Positions 39,742 to 48,504 of a stretch of 64,000 nt of DNA are shown piece by piece. Under the pieces are notes generated by a model that searched no databases, had not been told where the DNA came from, and worked only from the letters and a program-made list of their open reading frames with translations. The position numbers were made by a program, and so were the translations under genes. Within the stretch, counting starts at the first letter, position 1. Every line of letters begins with the position of its first letter. Source of the DNA: Dethiosulfovibrio faecalis (GTDB taxonomy: Bacteria > Synergistota > Synergistia > Synergistales > Dethiosulfovibrionaceae); NCBI RefSeq assembly GCF_021568795.1, contig NZ_JAKGUE010000002.1, forward strand, positions 1 through 64,000. Direction: 5' to 3'.

Positions 39742-41313
39742 ATGGAACGTCTTTCAGAGATAAAAAACAAAATAGGGCTTCTTTGGTCCTCCCTCCAGAG
39801 GTGGCAAAAGGCCACTCTGGTGGGAATAGTGTCGCTTGTCTTCTTTGGCTTGATAGCACTGGTCATCCTTTCCGGTAGGGAGTCCTGGGAGCCTCTGTTC
39901 TCCGGACTTGAAATTCAGGACGAGGCCTCTATAGTGGCTTATCTTAAGGAAAACAAGATCCCCTACAGACTCGATCCCGGAGCGAGTGCCATACTTCTGC
40001 CGAAGGAACACGTGTATGAGGTCCGGCTTGAACTGGCCAGGGCCGGATTGCCCAAGGGCGGGGTAAAAGGGTACGAGATCTTCGACGATGTCCAGATGGG
40101 TATGAGTGAGTTTCAGCAAAAAATAACCTACGTCAGAGCGCTGGAGGGCGAGCTGGCCAGGACGGTGGCCCAGATTGACAGTGTGGAATATGCCAAGATA
40201 AACATCGTAATTCCTCAGCCCCATCTCTTTCTGGAGCAGCAACAGCCCGCTACCGCCTCTGTCCTGGTCCGCATACATCAAGGGGCCTCGATAAACCCGG
40301 AGCAGATAAAGGCGATCGTCCACCTCGTCAGCCACAGTGTGGAGGGCCTGCAGCCGGACGACGTGACCGTGGTGGACACCGATGGGAATGTTTTGTCGGA
40401 TCTCATTGAGGACGATATGTTCATCTACACTGACGGAGCGGGGCGAACAGTCTCCTCGGTTCAGCGAGAGCTTGAAAGACAACAGGAAAAGGAAATGGAG
40501 CGAAAGGTCCGAGCCATGCTGGAACGGGTCTTCGGTCCCGGAAGCGTAGTGGTCCGTATAAAGGTCGATCTTGACTTGGACAAAAAGAGAAACGCCTCTA
40601 CTCAGTACATCCCTGGCCCGACAGGTAAGGGCGTAGTCCGAAGCGAGCAAAACACCGAAGAGAGCTACGTCGGTCCTGGCGGCCCGACCGGGGGAGCTCC
40701 GGGAACAACTACCAATATTCCCGGTTATGCCATAGACACCGGTGCGGGAGGAGTAGGAGAGTACAACAAGACGGACACGGTAACCAACTACGAGATAACG
40801 ACTCACGAATCTGAGAACGTTGAGACCCCCGGTTCCATAAGGCGTCTCACCGCCTCCGTCCTGGTGGACGGCGACCTTTCGGACGAGCAACTGGGAGATA
40901 TTCGGGCTTTGGTGGCTCCCGCCATCGGTTTTGATTCCGGCAGAGGCGACCAGATCGCTATCCAGTCGATGAAATTCTCCACTACTCTGGCGGACCGCAT
41001 GGCCGAACAGCTGGCCGCCGAGAGACGGCAAAGGATAATCGCCGCAGTTACCTTGTTGGGTCTTCTGCTTCTGCTGTTGGCTATAGCTCTTTTTCTGTGG
41101 TATCGCAGACGTCGTAGGAAAAAGGCCCTCGACGCGGCAAGAAGAGCGGAGGATGCCGGACAGGTCCCCAGCCTTCAGGATCTTCTCTCCTCTCCGGGAT
41201 CTCTGGAGGCCCAGGGAGAGCTAGCCGTTTTGGAGGAACAGATTCGAAACTATGCGCTGAACAATCCGGAAGATTTTGCGGCCTTTATACGCGAATGGAT
41301 AGTCGAGGACTGA
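39742..41313 (+). CDS. fliF: Flagellar MS-ring protein FliF
   Basis: 523 residues. N-terminal membrane helix (about 26-46), the YscJ/FliF ring-building domains (SGLEIQDEASIVAYLKENKIPY; ARTVAQIDSVEYAKINIVIP), a second membrane helix near 432-452 and a cytoplasmic FliG-binding tail ending EDFAAFIREWIVED. Forms the base of the basal body around the export gate. Confidence 0.97.
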   Translation: MERLSEIKNKIGLLWSSLQRWQKATLVGIVSLVFFGLIALVILSGRESWEPLFSGLEIQDEASIVAYLKENKIPYRLDPGASAILLPKEHVYEVRLELARAGLPKGGVKGYEIFDDVQMGMSEFQQKITYVRALEGELARTVAQIDSVEYAKINIVIPQPHLFLEQQQPATASVLVRIHQGASINPEQIKAIVHLVSHSVEGLQPDDVTVVDTDGNVLSDLIEDDMFIYTDGAGRTVSSVQRELERQQEKEMERKVRAMLERVFGPGSVVVRIKVDLDLDKKRNASTQYIPGPTGKGVVRSEQNTEESYVGPGGPTGGAPGTTTNIPGYAIDTGAGGVGEYNKTDTVTNYEITTHESENVETPGSIRRLTASVLVDGDLSDEQLGDIRALVAPAIGFDSGRGDQIAIQSMKFSTTLADRMAEQLAAERRQRIIAAVTLLGLLLLLLAIALFLWYRRRRRKKALDAARRAEDAGQVPSLQDLLSSPGSLEAQGELAVLEEQIRNYALNNPEDFAAFIREWIVED

Positions 41314-41335
41314 TCGATCGAAAGGGTGTCTGAAA

Positions 41336-42355
41336 ATGACGAAGGATATGTCCTCCAGGCAGCTTAAGGGGAAGCAAAAGGGAGCCATCCTGATGGTTAC
41401 CCTTGGCAACGAAGTAGCCGCCAGGACCTATAAGAATCTGGACGAGACCAGCATAGAGGTACTTACACTGGAAATAGCCAATCTCAGAAAGGTCACCTCA
41501 GAACAGAGGTTGGCCGTCCTGAAGGATGCCCAGGAAATCATACTGGCCCGTGAATACATGGCCCAGGGAGGCGTCGACTATGCCAGGGAAGTCCTCGAAA
41601 AGGCCCTCGGTCCAGAAAGGGCTCAAAGCCTTCTCACCAGGATCACTGCCAGCCTTCAGGTCCGCCCCTTCGACTTTATGCGCCACAGCGATCCTCAGCA
41701 GTTGATAAGCTTTATACAGGGCGAACATCCTCAGACGATAGCTCTCATTTTGTCCTACCTAACTCCGGAACAGGCCGCCGCCGTAATAGGCCGACTCTCT
41801 GCCAGCATGCAGGCTGAGGTCACCAAGAGGGTCGCCAAGATGGACCGTATAACGCCGGAGGTTCTTCGGGAGGTGGAGAGAGTGTTGGAGAGGAAGTTCA
41901 GCACCATCATCGGCCAGGACTTCACCATGGCAGGGGGCATCGACTCGGTGGTGGAGATCATCAACCGTGTCGATCGCGGAACGGAGAGAAACATCATGGA
42001 GAACCTGGAGGAAAACGATCCGGAGCTGGCGGAGGAGATCAAACGCCGTCTGTTCGTCTTCGAGGACATCTCCGGACTGGACGATCGCTCCATCCAGAGG
42101 GTGCTTCGCGAGGTGGAGATGAAAGACCTCGGACTTGCCCTCAAGGGTGCTACGGAGGATCTCAAGACCAAGTTCACCAAAAATATGTCTCAGAGAGCTG
42201 CCGACATGCTCACCGAAGATATGCAGTACATGGGTCCCGTCCGTGTGAGGGATGTGGAGGAAGCCCAGCAGAAGATCGTCAACGTCGTTCGAGCCCTGGA
42301 GGACGCTGGCGAGATCGTCATAGCAAGAGGCGGGGAGGAAGAGCTGATTGTCTGA
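41336..42355 (+). CDS. fliG: Flagellar motor switch protein FliG
   Basis: 339 residues. N-terminal FliF-binding part (KQKGAILMVTLGNEVAARTYKNL), middle domain with HPQTIALILSYL for FliM binding, and C-terminal torque domain with the charged helix DLGLALKGATEDLKTKF. Works with the MotAB stator. Full length. Confidence 0.97.
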   Translation: MTKDMSSRQLKGKQKGAILMVTLGNEVAARTYKNLDETSIEVLTLEIANLRKVTSEQRLAVLKDAQEIILAREYMAQGGVDYAREVLEKALGPERAQSLLTRITASLQVRPFDFMRHSDPQQLISFIQGEHPQTIALILSYLTPEQAAAVIGRLSASMQAEVTKRVAKMDRITPEVLREVERVLERKFSTIIGQDFTMAGGIDSVVEIINRVDRGTERNIMENLEENDPELAEEIKRRLFVFEDISGLDDRSIQRVLREVEMKDLGLALKGATEDLKTKFTKNMSQRAADMLTEDMQYMGPVRVRDVEEAQQKIVNVVRALEDAGEIVIARGGEEELIV

Positions 42356-43211
42356 TTCCTCTCGTCGCCGTCTTATCCGTGCCGTCCGGCTTGTGCCTGA
42401 GGCGGTTCGGATAGGAATGGCTCCTGTAGAACCTGAAAACTCCGAGCTCGAATCGGAAGTCAGTGAAGAGGCAGAGACCCTTGAGCTGGAGGAGGCGCGT
42501 TGGCGTTCTGTCTGCGAGGATCTTGAGGCTCGTCTTCGGGCTTCCGAGGAGAGTTGCCGATCTCTTCAGGACCAATGGGATGAAAGAGAGGCCTCAAGGG
42601 AAAAAGAGACGGCCGAGCTTCGAGCCAAGATCGAGGAGGATGGGAAAAAAGCCTGCGAAGAGGGCAGGGCTAAGGGGTTTGCCGAGGGAAAAGAGAAGGG
42701 GCTTACGGAAGGACGATTGGAACTCGAAGCCGAGATAAGATCCGAGATGGAGAAAAAACTTTCCGGGGCCATCGAGCTCCTGAACGAAGTTCACCGGCAG
42801 ATAGAGGGCAACCTGGAGGAACTTCTTGCGGCCAATCCCTACCGATTGGTCCGACTCTGGCAAAAGGTTCTGTCGCGTCTTCTGGTCAGGGAGGTCGCCT
42901 TCGACCAGGAGGCGGCTCTTCGCCTTCTAAAGGGGCTGTTGTCCAGGGCAAGCGAAAAGGAGGATCTCAGAGTCTACCTGAATCCGGACGACCTGGACCT
43001 GATAGAGTCTCAGAAGGGCAACTTCGGAGATCTCATGCGGGGGATCCGTAACATAGAGTTCATGGCCGACGACGAGGTCGACAAGGGAAGCTGCATAGTC
43101 GAGACCGGCCTCGGCATATACGACGCTAGATGGCGCACCCAACTGGAGCAGATCGGAGTGGAGGTCGAGGGAGTCCTGACGGAGGGAATGGCCAATGACG
43201 AAGACCGTTGA
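42348..43211 (+). CDS. fliH: Flagellar export stator protein FliH
   Basis: 287 residues from TTG 42348 (GGGGAGGAAG upstream), overlapping fliG by eight bases. A long charged coiled coil covers about 35-155, with Gly-spaced repeats (GRAKGFAEGKEKGLTEGRLE) typical of FliH/YscL. The C-terminal globular part contains LRVYLNPDDLDLI and YDARWRTQLEQI. Holds the FliI ATPase and links it to the switch. Confidence 0.92.
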   Translation: MSDSSRRRLIRAVRLVPEAVRIGMAPVEPENSELESEVSEEAETLELEEARWRSVCEDLEARLRASEESCRSLQDQWDEREASREKETAELRAKIEEDGKKACEEGRAKGFAEGKEKGLTEGRLELEAEIRSEMEKKLSGAIELLNEVHRQIEGNLEELLAANPYRLVRLWQKVLSRLLVREVAFDQEAALRLLKGLLSRASEKEDLRVYLNPDDLDLIESQKGNFGDLMRGIRNIEFMADDEVDKGSCIVETGLGIYDARWRTQLEQIGVEVEGVLTEGMANDEDR

Positions 43212-44541
43212 TTTCAGACACCTTCTGGATTCCCTCGACTCCAGGCTGTCCCAGAGGGACCTGGTCAGAGTTAACGGACGGGTCGCGAAAGTCGTAGGAT
43301 TAGTGGTCGAGTCCAAGGGGCCGGATGTCCGGGTCGGTGACCTCTGCGATATCAGGTTTAGAAAGGGGCAAAAAAACCTGGAGGCCGAGGTCGTAGGCTT
43401 TCGAGAGGACCGGGTTCTTCTGATGCCTCTTGGGGAGCTGCGGGACATCGGCCCGGGATGCGAGGTCGTCTCTATGGGACGCCCATTGGGAGTCAACGTA
43501 GGTCCCGGTTTGTTGGGGAGGATTCTCGATGGACTGGGACGCCCCATGGACGAAAAGGGTCCGGTCGGTTCCAGCGAATTCTACCCTCTTTACGCAACCC
43601 CTCCCCATCCTTTAAGGAGACAGACCATATCGGAGCCTCTACCCGTTGGAGTCAGGGCGGTCGATGGCGTTCTGACCCTCGGCAGAGGACAGCGAATAGG
43701 CATTTTCGCTGGATCGGGAGTCGGTAAAAGCACCCTTCTAGGCATGATGGCCCGAAACACCGAGGCGGAGATAAACGTTATAGGTTTGGTAGGAGAGCGT
43801 GGTCGAGAGGTCCGGGAATTCATAGAGAGAGATCTGGGGCCGGAAGGACTAAAGAGATCGGTACTAGTCGTGGCCACCTCGGACCAGCCTCCGCTTGTCA
43901 GACTCAAAGCGGCCTTTACCGCCACTGCCGTCGCCGAGTATTTTAGAGATCAGGGCAAGGACGTGCTCTTGATGATGGACTCGGTTACCAGGGTGGCATA
44001 CGCTCAGAGGGAGGTTGGACTGGCGGTGGGAGAGCCTCCCGCTACCAGAGGATACACGCCCTCAGTCTTCGCCCTTCTTCCCAGACTACTGGAGAGGGCC
44101 GGTGCAGGAACCAAGGGAAGCATAACCGGCATATACACCGTTCTGGTAGAAGGGGACGATATGAACGAGCCCGTAGCCGACTCGGTCAGAGGGATTCTGG
44201 ATGGACACGTGGTCCTATCTCGAAAGATAGCGGCCAGAAACTTCTATCCCTGCATAGACATCCTCAACAGCGTCAGCCGTGTAATGCCCTCCATAATCGA
44301 TAAGGGACACCTAGACGGGGCCGGAAGGGTCAGAGAAGTCCTGGCCAGATACGCCGAGGCGGAGGACCTTATCTCGATAGGTGCCTATCATAAAGGGTCC
44401 AATCCTCGAGCGGACTGGGCTCTGGATAACTTGGGAGATGTAGAAGCCTTTCTTCGTCAGGGAATCGGAGAGGCCTCCTCCTTCGATGAAACGGTGGGGA
44501 TCATCGCTTCCATAGCCTCTCAGGGAATGACCGGCCGTTGA
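43195..44541 (+). CDS. fliI: Flagellum-specific ATPase FliI
   Basis: 448 residues; ATG inside the end of fliH. Rotary-ATPase relative: Walker A GSGVGKSTLLGMMAR with a Lys at about 178, GERGREVREFIE, Walker B VLLMMDSVTRVAYAQREVGL (motif core LLMMDS). Drives export of rod, hook and filament proteins. Full length. Confidence 0.97.
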   Translation: MTKTVDFRHLLDSLDSRLSQRDLVRVNGRVAKVVGLVVESKGPDVRVGDLCDIRFRKGQKNLEAEVVGFREDRVLLMPLGELRDIGPGCEVVSMGRPLGVNVGPGLLGRILDGLGRPMDEKGPVGSSEFYPLYATPPHPLRRQTISEPLPVGVRAVDGVLTLGRGQRIGIFAGSGVGKSTLLGMMARNTEAEINVIGLVGERGREVREFIERDLGPEGLKRSVLVVATSDQPPLVRLKAAFTATAVAEYFRDQGKDVLLMMDSVTRVAYAQREVGLAVGEPPATRGYTPSVFALLPRLLERAGAGTKGSITGIYTVLVEGDDMNEPVADSVRGILDGHVVLSRKIAARNFYPCIDILNSVSRVMPSIIDKGHLDGAGRVREVLARYAEAEDLISIGAYHKGSNPRADWALDNLGDVEAFLRQGIGEASSFDETVGIIASIASQGMTGR

Positions 44542-44987
44542 AGGACAGAATAGATCGGTTCCGGAAGATCTTGAAGGCCAAGGAGACCGCAAGGGACCTG
44601 GTCATAAAAGAACTGGCGGAGCTTAAAAAACAGGAAAAAACCTTCTTGGAGCATCTTAGAGAATTGAGAAACGAAAAACTGGAATATATGCGTCGATTCG
44701 AAAACATAGCCAGTGGAAACGTCACCATAGAGGATCTTCGTATCGGCAGCGAGGACATCTCCAGGACTGAGGACCATATCAAAGAGGGAATAGTAAAGGT
44801 CCTCAGCTTGAGAAAAAAGATGGAGGCCGTAGAGGCCGCGTTGCTGGAGAGACACAGGGACGTTCGTAAGGTGGAGACCTATCTTTTACAGATGGAACTT
44901 CAATGGGAAAAGGAATGTCAGAGGAAAGAACAGATGTCGATAGACGAGATAGCCGGAATGCTTCACCATCGCAGGAGCGGGAACTGA
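44538..44987 (+). CDS. fliJ: Flagellar export protein FliJ
   Basis: 149 residues from TTG 44538, overlapping the fliI stop by four bases. Entirely helical and charged, forming a two-helix coiled coil (DRIDRFRKILKAKETARDLV to HRDVRKVETYLLQMELQ). FliJ is the axle-like partner of FliI. The sequence is poorly conserved, so the call rests on position, length and coiled-coil build. Confidence 0.85.
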   Translation: MKDRIDRFRKILKAKETARDLVIKELAELKKQEKTFLEHLRELRNEKLEYMRRFENIASGNVTIEDLRIGSEDISRTEDHIKEGIVKVLSLRKKMEAVEAALLERHRDVRKVETYLLQMELQWEKECQRKEQMSIDEIAGMLHHRRSGN

Positions 44988-45009
44988 GATCGTCCGAGGA
45001 GGGCTGAAA

Positions 45010-45621
45010 ATGAGACATATATCGGGACCGGATTTCCAGGGAATCCGCGAGGTTATGGAGCGTATAGGGCACCTTCGTCGCAAGATGGGAATCGAAATAT
45101 CCCAGTCGCCAGTAGACTTCGATTCCGCCCTAAAGGAAGCTGAGGGCAATAGGGCTGTCGAACCGGAGGATAAAGAAAGCTCTAATCTTCGAGAGGACGG
45201 ACTTTCCGGGGCTGGAAGCATAGTCAGAAGCATGGTGGCCTCCGCCGGAGAATCCCTCAAGGATACAGCCTCCGAGATAGCCCGACGCTACGGCGTCGAC
45301 GAAAAGCTCGTACACTCGGTTATCTCGGTGGAATCGGCCTGGCGTCCCGATGCGGTCTCTCCGAAAGGGGCCGTAGGGCTCATGCAGCTTATGCCCGGCA
45401 CCGCTAAAATGCTGGGTGTCGACCCAGACGATCCGGTTCAGAACATCGAGGGAGGCGTCAAGTATCTGTCCCAGCTGTCCGAAAAATACAGTGGAGACCT
45501 CGAAAAAACCCTCGCAGCCTACAACGCAGGTCCCGGAAGGGTGGACTCCTACGGAGGGATACCGCCCTTTAGGGAAACGGAAAACTACGTACGTAAGGTG
45601 TTGGGACTCTACAGAGGATAA
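45010..45621 (+). CDS. Lytic transglycosylase of the flagellar operon
   Basis: 203 residues. About 85 N-terminal residues without a signal peptide, then an SLT domain (about 90-200) with E108 in SVESAWRPDAVSPKGAVG, LMQLMPGTAKMLG and TLAAYNAGPGRVDSYGG. Opens the peptidoglycan for the growing rod. The lack of a signal peptide, together with its place between fliJ and motE, suggests export through the flagellar type III apparatus, which is an inference. Confidence 0.88.
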   Translation: MRHISGPDFQGIREVMERIGHLRRKMGIEISQSPVDFDSALKEAEGNRAVEPEDKESSNLREDGLSGAGSIVRSMVASAGESLKDTASEIARRYGVDEKLVHSVISVESAWRPDAVSPKGAVGLMQLMPGTAKMLGVDPDDPVQNIEGGVKYLSQLSEKYSGDLEKTLAAYNAGPGRVDSYGGIPPFRETENYVRKVLGLYRG

Positions 45622-45633
45622 CGGAGGTCCGAT

Positions 45634-46305
45634 ATGGCTGAAGATAGAAACGTGCAGGATCCCATAGACGAGGGGAACGAGAAGCGGAAGGAAAAGAAAA
45701 AAACCGCTTCAAAGGGGCTTCGCAGATTCATGCTCCTCTTGTTTCTGCTCGTCGGAGTGGCAGGAGCGGCGATAGGACTTCAGTTCAGCGGGGTCTGGGA
45801 CGCCAGGCCTCTTTTATATTCCATAGTGCCAAAGCTTCCCTACGTGGGAGATCGGCTCTCGGATCTTCTGGAGGTTCCGGAGGTCTATACCATGACGGTG
45901 GAGGAGCGGCGGCGGTACGAACTTCGCCTGTGGGAGGACCGCCTGGCTGAAAAAGAGCTCTCTCTCGACGAGTTGGAGCGAAGGTTGGTTGCCCTTTCGT
46001 CGGATCTCTCGGCCAGGAGAGACCGAATAGAGATAGACGAGGCTCGGATAATCTCGATGGATCAGAGCCCTGAATCGGAGAAAGAACTTTCGGAGCTTGA
46101 AAAAGCCGACTTCGAGAGGGTCGTTCGCACCTATCAGGAGATATCGGCCCGTAGAGCGGCGAAGATAGTCGAGAGCCTGGATCCGGCCCTGGCTGTGAAG
46201 ATACTCAGATCTCTGCCGGAAGACGACAGTGCTAAGATACTTGGCCGCATGGACGCGGCGAAAGCGGCGTGGCTGACGGAACAGCTGGCTTCAAAAAAAC
46301 GGTAG
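45634..46305 (+). CDS. motE: MotE/YlxF-like flagellar membrane protein
   Basis: 223 residues. Basic N-terminus with one membrane helix (about 30-48), a charged coiled coil (about 90-170), and a C-terminal MgtE-N-like helical domain (ISARRAAKIVESLDPALAVKILRSLPE). MotE-type proteins act as chaperones or stabilisers of the stator unit. The same slot between fliJ and fliK is used by ylxF in Bacillus. Confidence 0.82.
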   Translation: MAEDRNVQDPIDEGNEKRKEKKKTASKGLRRFMLLLFLLVGVAGAAIGLQFSGVWDARPLLYSIVPKLPYVGDRLSDLLEVPEVYTMTVEERRRYELRLWEDRLAEKELSLDELERRLVALSSDLSARRDRIEIDEARIISMDQSPESEKELSELEKADFERVVRTYQEISARRAAKIVESLDPALAVKILRSLPEDDSAKILGRMDAAKAAWLTEQLASKKR

Positions 46306-46316
46306 GTGGTGTTGCC

Positions 46317-47930
46317 ATGCTTATAGGTTGTGACTTTACGATAAACGCCTCTAAAGGCATTTCCGTCTCTTCCGTTCGTAGCGGATCCGAGCCTCTTGAG
46401 AAAAAAGACGGGAAAAGCCTGTTCGAAGCCCTTCTTTCCGACTCCGGATCGGAGTCGGCCGGTAAAAAAGCCGGGGCCGAGTCTAAAGAAAATGCCCCCT
46501 CCGCCACGAAACACGCGCCAGATGAGGAGGCAGAGGAAGCCGGCGATGTCCTGGGATACGTGGAGGGAGGACTCTCCTCCTCGTCCAGGCTTTCGATCCC
46601 CAGCTTCATGAACATGGTCCCGGAGGGGCAACAGCCCGATGCCCTGGTCTGCACCGATCCCGTAGATTCGAACTCTATAAACGGGTCCGTCGACCCATCG
46701 GGTTTCGAGTCCTCCTACATGGGAGCAACCGAGGGCGGGGGAATCTCGAAATGGCTGTCAGGCCTTCTAGAAAAAGCCCTTCTTGGCGACGGGGAGGTCA
46801 GCGGCACCTTTTCCTCCGAATCGAACGGTGCCATCGGAAAACTTCGAGCCTTGATGAAATCATCAGGCGGAGATATCGACTGGAAAGAGGTCGAGTCTCT
46901 TTTAGGGGATTTCGATCTGTCCGAAGATGGCAGTCCTTCCCTTTCGGAACTTTCGGAGAGACTGGGGCTTGAGGTTAAAATGGAGGGAGAATCTCTCAGT
47001 ATATCCGGAAATTCCCCTTATTTTGCCCTCACGTTAGCCATCGACGAGGAACTTGACGAGGATCGCTCGGTGGTCGGGTCTTTCTCCCTATTTCTCGATG
47101 TCGATGAGGATGCTGGAGGCGATGCTCTCTTAGAGAGAGCCGATGAGGCTGATCTGCGCAAGGAAGGGCTTCTCTTTCTGGCGGATCTGATCCAAAAAGA
47201 GGGAGTCGATATCCGTATCTCCGAGACGGCTGACGATGTGGTGGCCTCCTCCGTTCCTTTAAAAGAAGGGAGATCGTCTTTCCTGGACGTCTCGCAAAAG
47301 GTCCCCTCGTCGGAGACGGCGCAGTCCGCTTCGGAAGAGGTCTCGTCGGAAAAAGTCAAGGTCCCTCTGCCCGCCAACTCTCCTGAACTTTCCGGTAGGG
47401 AGACCACCGACAAGGATTCTTCCCCGAAGGACGGTCTGGGAGCCTCTCTGGGGTCCTTGATCGACTCGATCGGATTGAGGGCAGGAAAAGAGGCCCCCGT
47501 GGAGGTCTTGCCTCAAAGAGGCGCTCCGGCGTTGCCCCAGGGTATAACAAATATAATACGTTTTATGCAGGCGAACGGAGAGACCAAGGCCCAGGTCGTG
47601 GTCGAGCCTCCTGCGATGGGCAGGGTTGAGATAGAGCTTCATGTGGTTCCCGGCGGCATGGAGGCGTCCATGAAGGTCGATAACGTGGCCGTCAGGGATA
47701 TGATCAGGACCCAGATGCCTCTTCTTCAAGACCTGCTTGCGGAGCAGGGAATATCCCTATCCGGCATGAGTGTGGATGTAAGAAGCGGTGACGGACAAAG
47801 ACAGCAGTGGAACGGAGAGTCCGCGGGAAATCGCGGTCTCGACGACGGCGAATCGCTCGACGGTTCGGAAGAGGATGCCTCGGTCGCTAGGATAGACCTA
47901 GAACAAGGGCTTCTCGTTTGGATGGCTTAG
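46317..47930 (+). CDS. fliK: Flagellar hook-length control protein FliK
   Basis: 537 residues from ATG 46317; the earlier in-frame start overlaps motE. A long, Ser/Glu-rich, low-complexity N-terminal part (ruler) precedes the FliK C-terminal domain at about 410-510 (VEPPAMGRVEIELHVVPGGM, MRTQMP-like IRTQMPLLQDLLAEQG). The C-terminal domain signals FlhB to switch from hook to filament export. Poor N-terminal conservation is normal. Confidence 0.9.
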   Translation: MLIGCDFTINASKGISVSSVRSGSEPLEKKDGKSLFEALLSDSGSESAGKKAGAESKENAPSATKHAPDEEAEEAGDVLGYVEGGLSSSSRLSIPSFMNMVPEGQQPDALVCTDPVDSNSINGSVDPSGFESSYMGATEGGGISKWLSGLLEKALLGDGEVSGTFSSESNGAIGKLRALMKSSGGDIDWKEVESLLGDFDLSEDGSPSLSELSERLGLEVKMEGESLSISGNSPYFALTLAIDEELDEDRSVVGSFSLFLDVDEDAGGDALLERADEADLRKEGLLFLADLIQKEGVDIRISETADDVVASSVPLKEGRSSFLDVSQKVPSSETAQSASEEVSSEKVKVPLPANSPELSGRETTDKDSSPKDGLGASLGSLIDSIGLRAGKEAPVEVLPQRGAPALPQGITNIIRFMQANGETKAQVVVEPPAMGRVEIELHVVPGGMEASMKVDNVAVRDMIRTQMPLLQDLLAEQGISLSGMSVDVRSGDGQRQQWNGESAGNRGLDDGESLDGSEEDASVARIDLEQGLLVWMA

Positions 47931-47942
47931 GAGGTGTCTAGT

Positions 47943-48401
47943 TTGGATATCAACCAGGTTTCTTCTTATACCGGTACCACGACTTCCGGTACCGCCAGAG
48001 AACCTAAATCGACGATGGACAAAGACGATTTTCTTCTTCTCTACATAGAACAGCTTAAGAACCAAGATCCGATGGATCCGATGGATACGAATGAGATGTC
48101 CTCTCAGATGTCCCAGTTCTCGACCTTGGAACAGCTTGTAAATATGAACGAGACCATGGAGACTATCGCCGATCAAAACATGATGAGTTCGTTGAGCTAT
48201 ATAGGCTTTCAGGTCAGCTACACCGTCGAATCCCTGGATGCCGAGGGAAACACCGTAACGGATGAAAAGTCGGGGGTGGTCGCCTCCATAAAGAAAAAGG
48301 ACGGAACCGTCTATCTCAAGATGCTGGACGGTACCGAGGTCGACTCCTCCAAGGTCTTTGCGGTGGAACTTCCTCAGGCTTCATCCGAGGAAAACGCTTA
48401 A
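47943..48401 (+). CDS. flgD: Flagellar hook cap/scaffold protein FlgD
   Basis: 152 residues from TTG 47943, with GGAGGTG seven bases upstream; GTG 47934 is in frame but lies within that ribosome site. N-terminal DKDDFLLLYIEQLKNQDPMD and DTNEMSSQMSQFSTLEQL are the FlgD hallmark. A shortish C-terminal domain follows. Caps the growing hook. Confidence 0.93.
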   Translation: MDINQVSSYTGTTTSGTAREPKSTMDKDDFLLLYIEQLKNQDPMDPMDTNEMSSQMSQFSTLEQLVNMNETMETIADQNMMSSLSYIGFQVSYTVESLDAEGNTVTDEKSGVVASIKKKDGTVYLKMLDGTEVDSSKVFAVELPQASSEENA

Positions 48402-48504
48402 ACATGGCGCAGGTTGTATGTCTTTTTGTTTCCCCCACGGACGGAGGGACTTTTGAAGATCGGCAAGGGAGTGCCCAGAGAAACTTTCTGAGGAGGAATA
48501 CACT

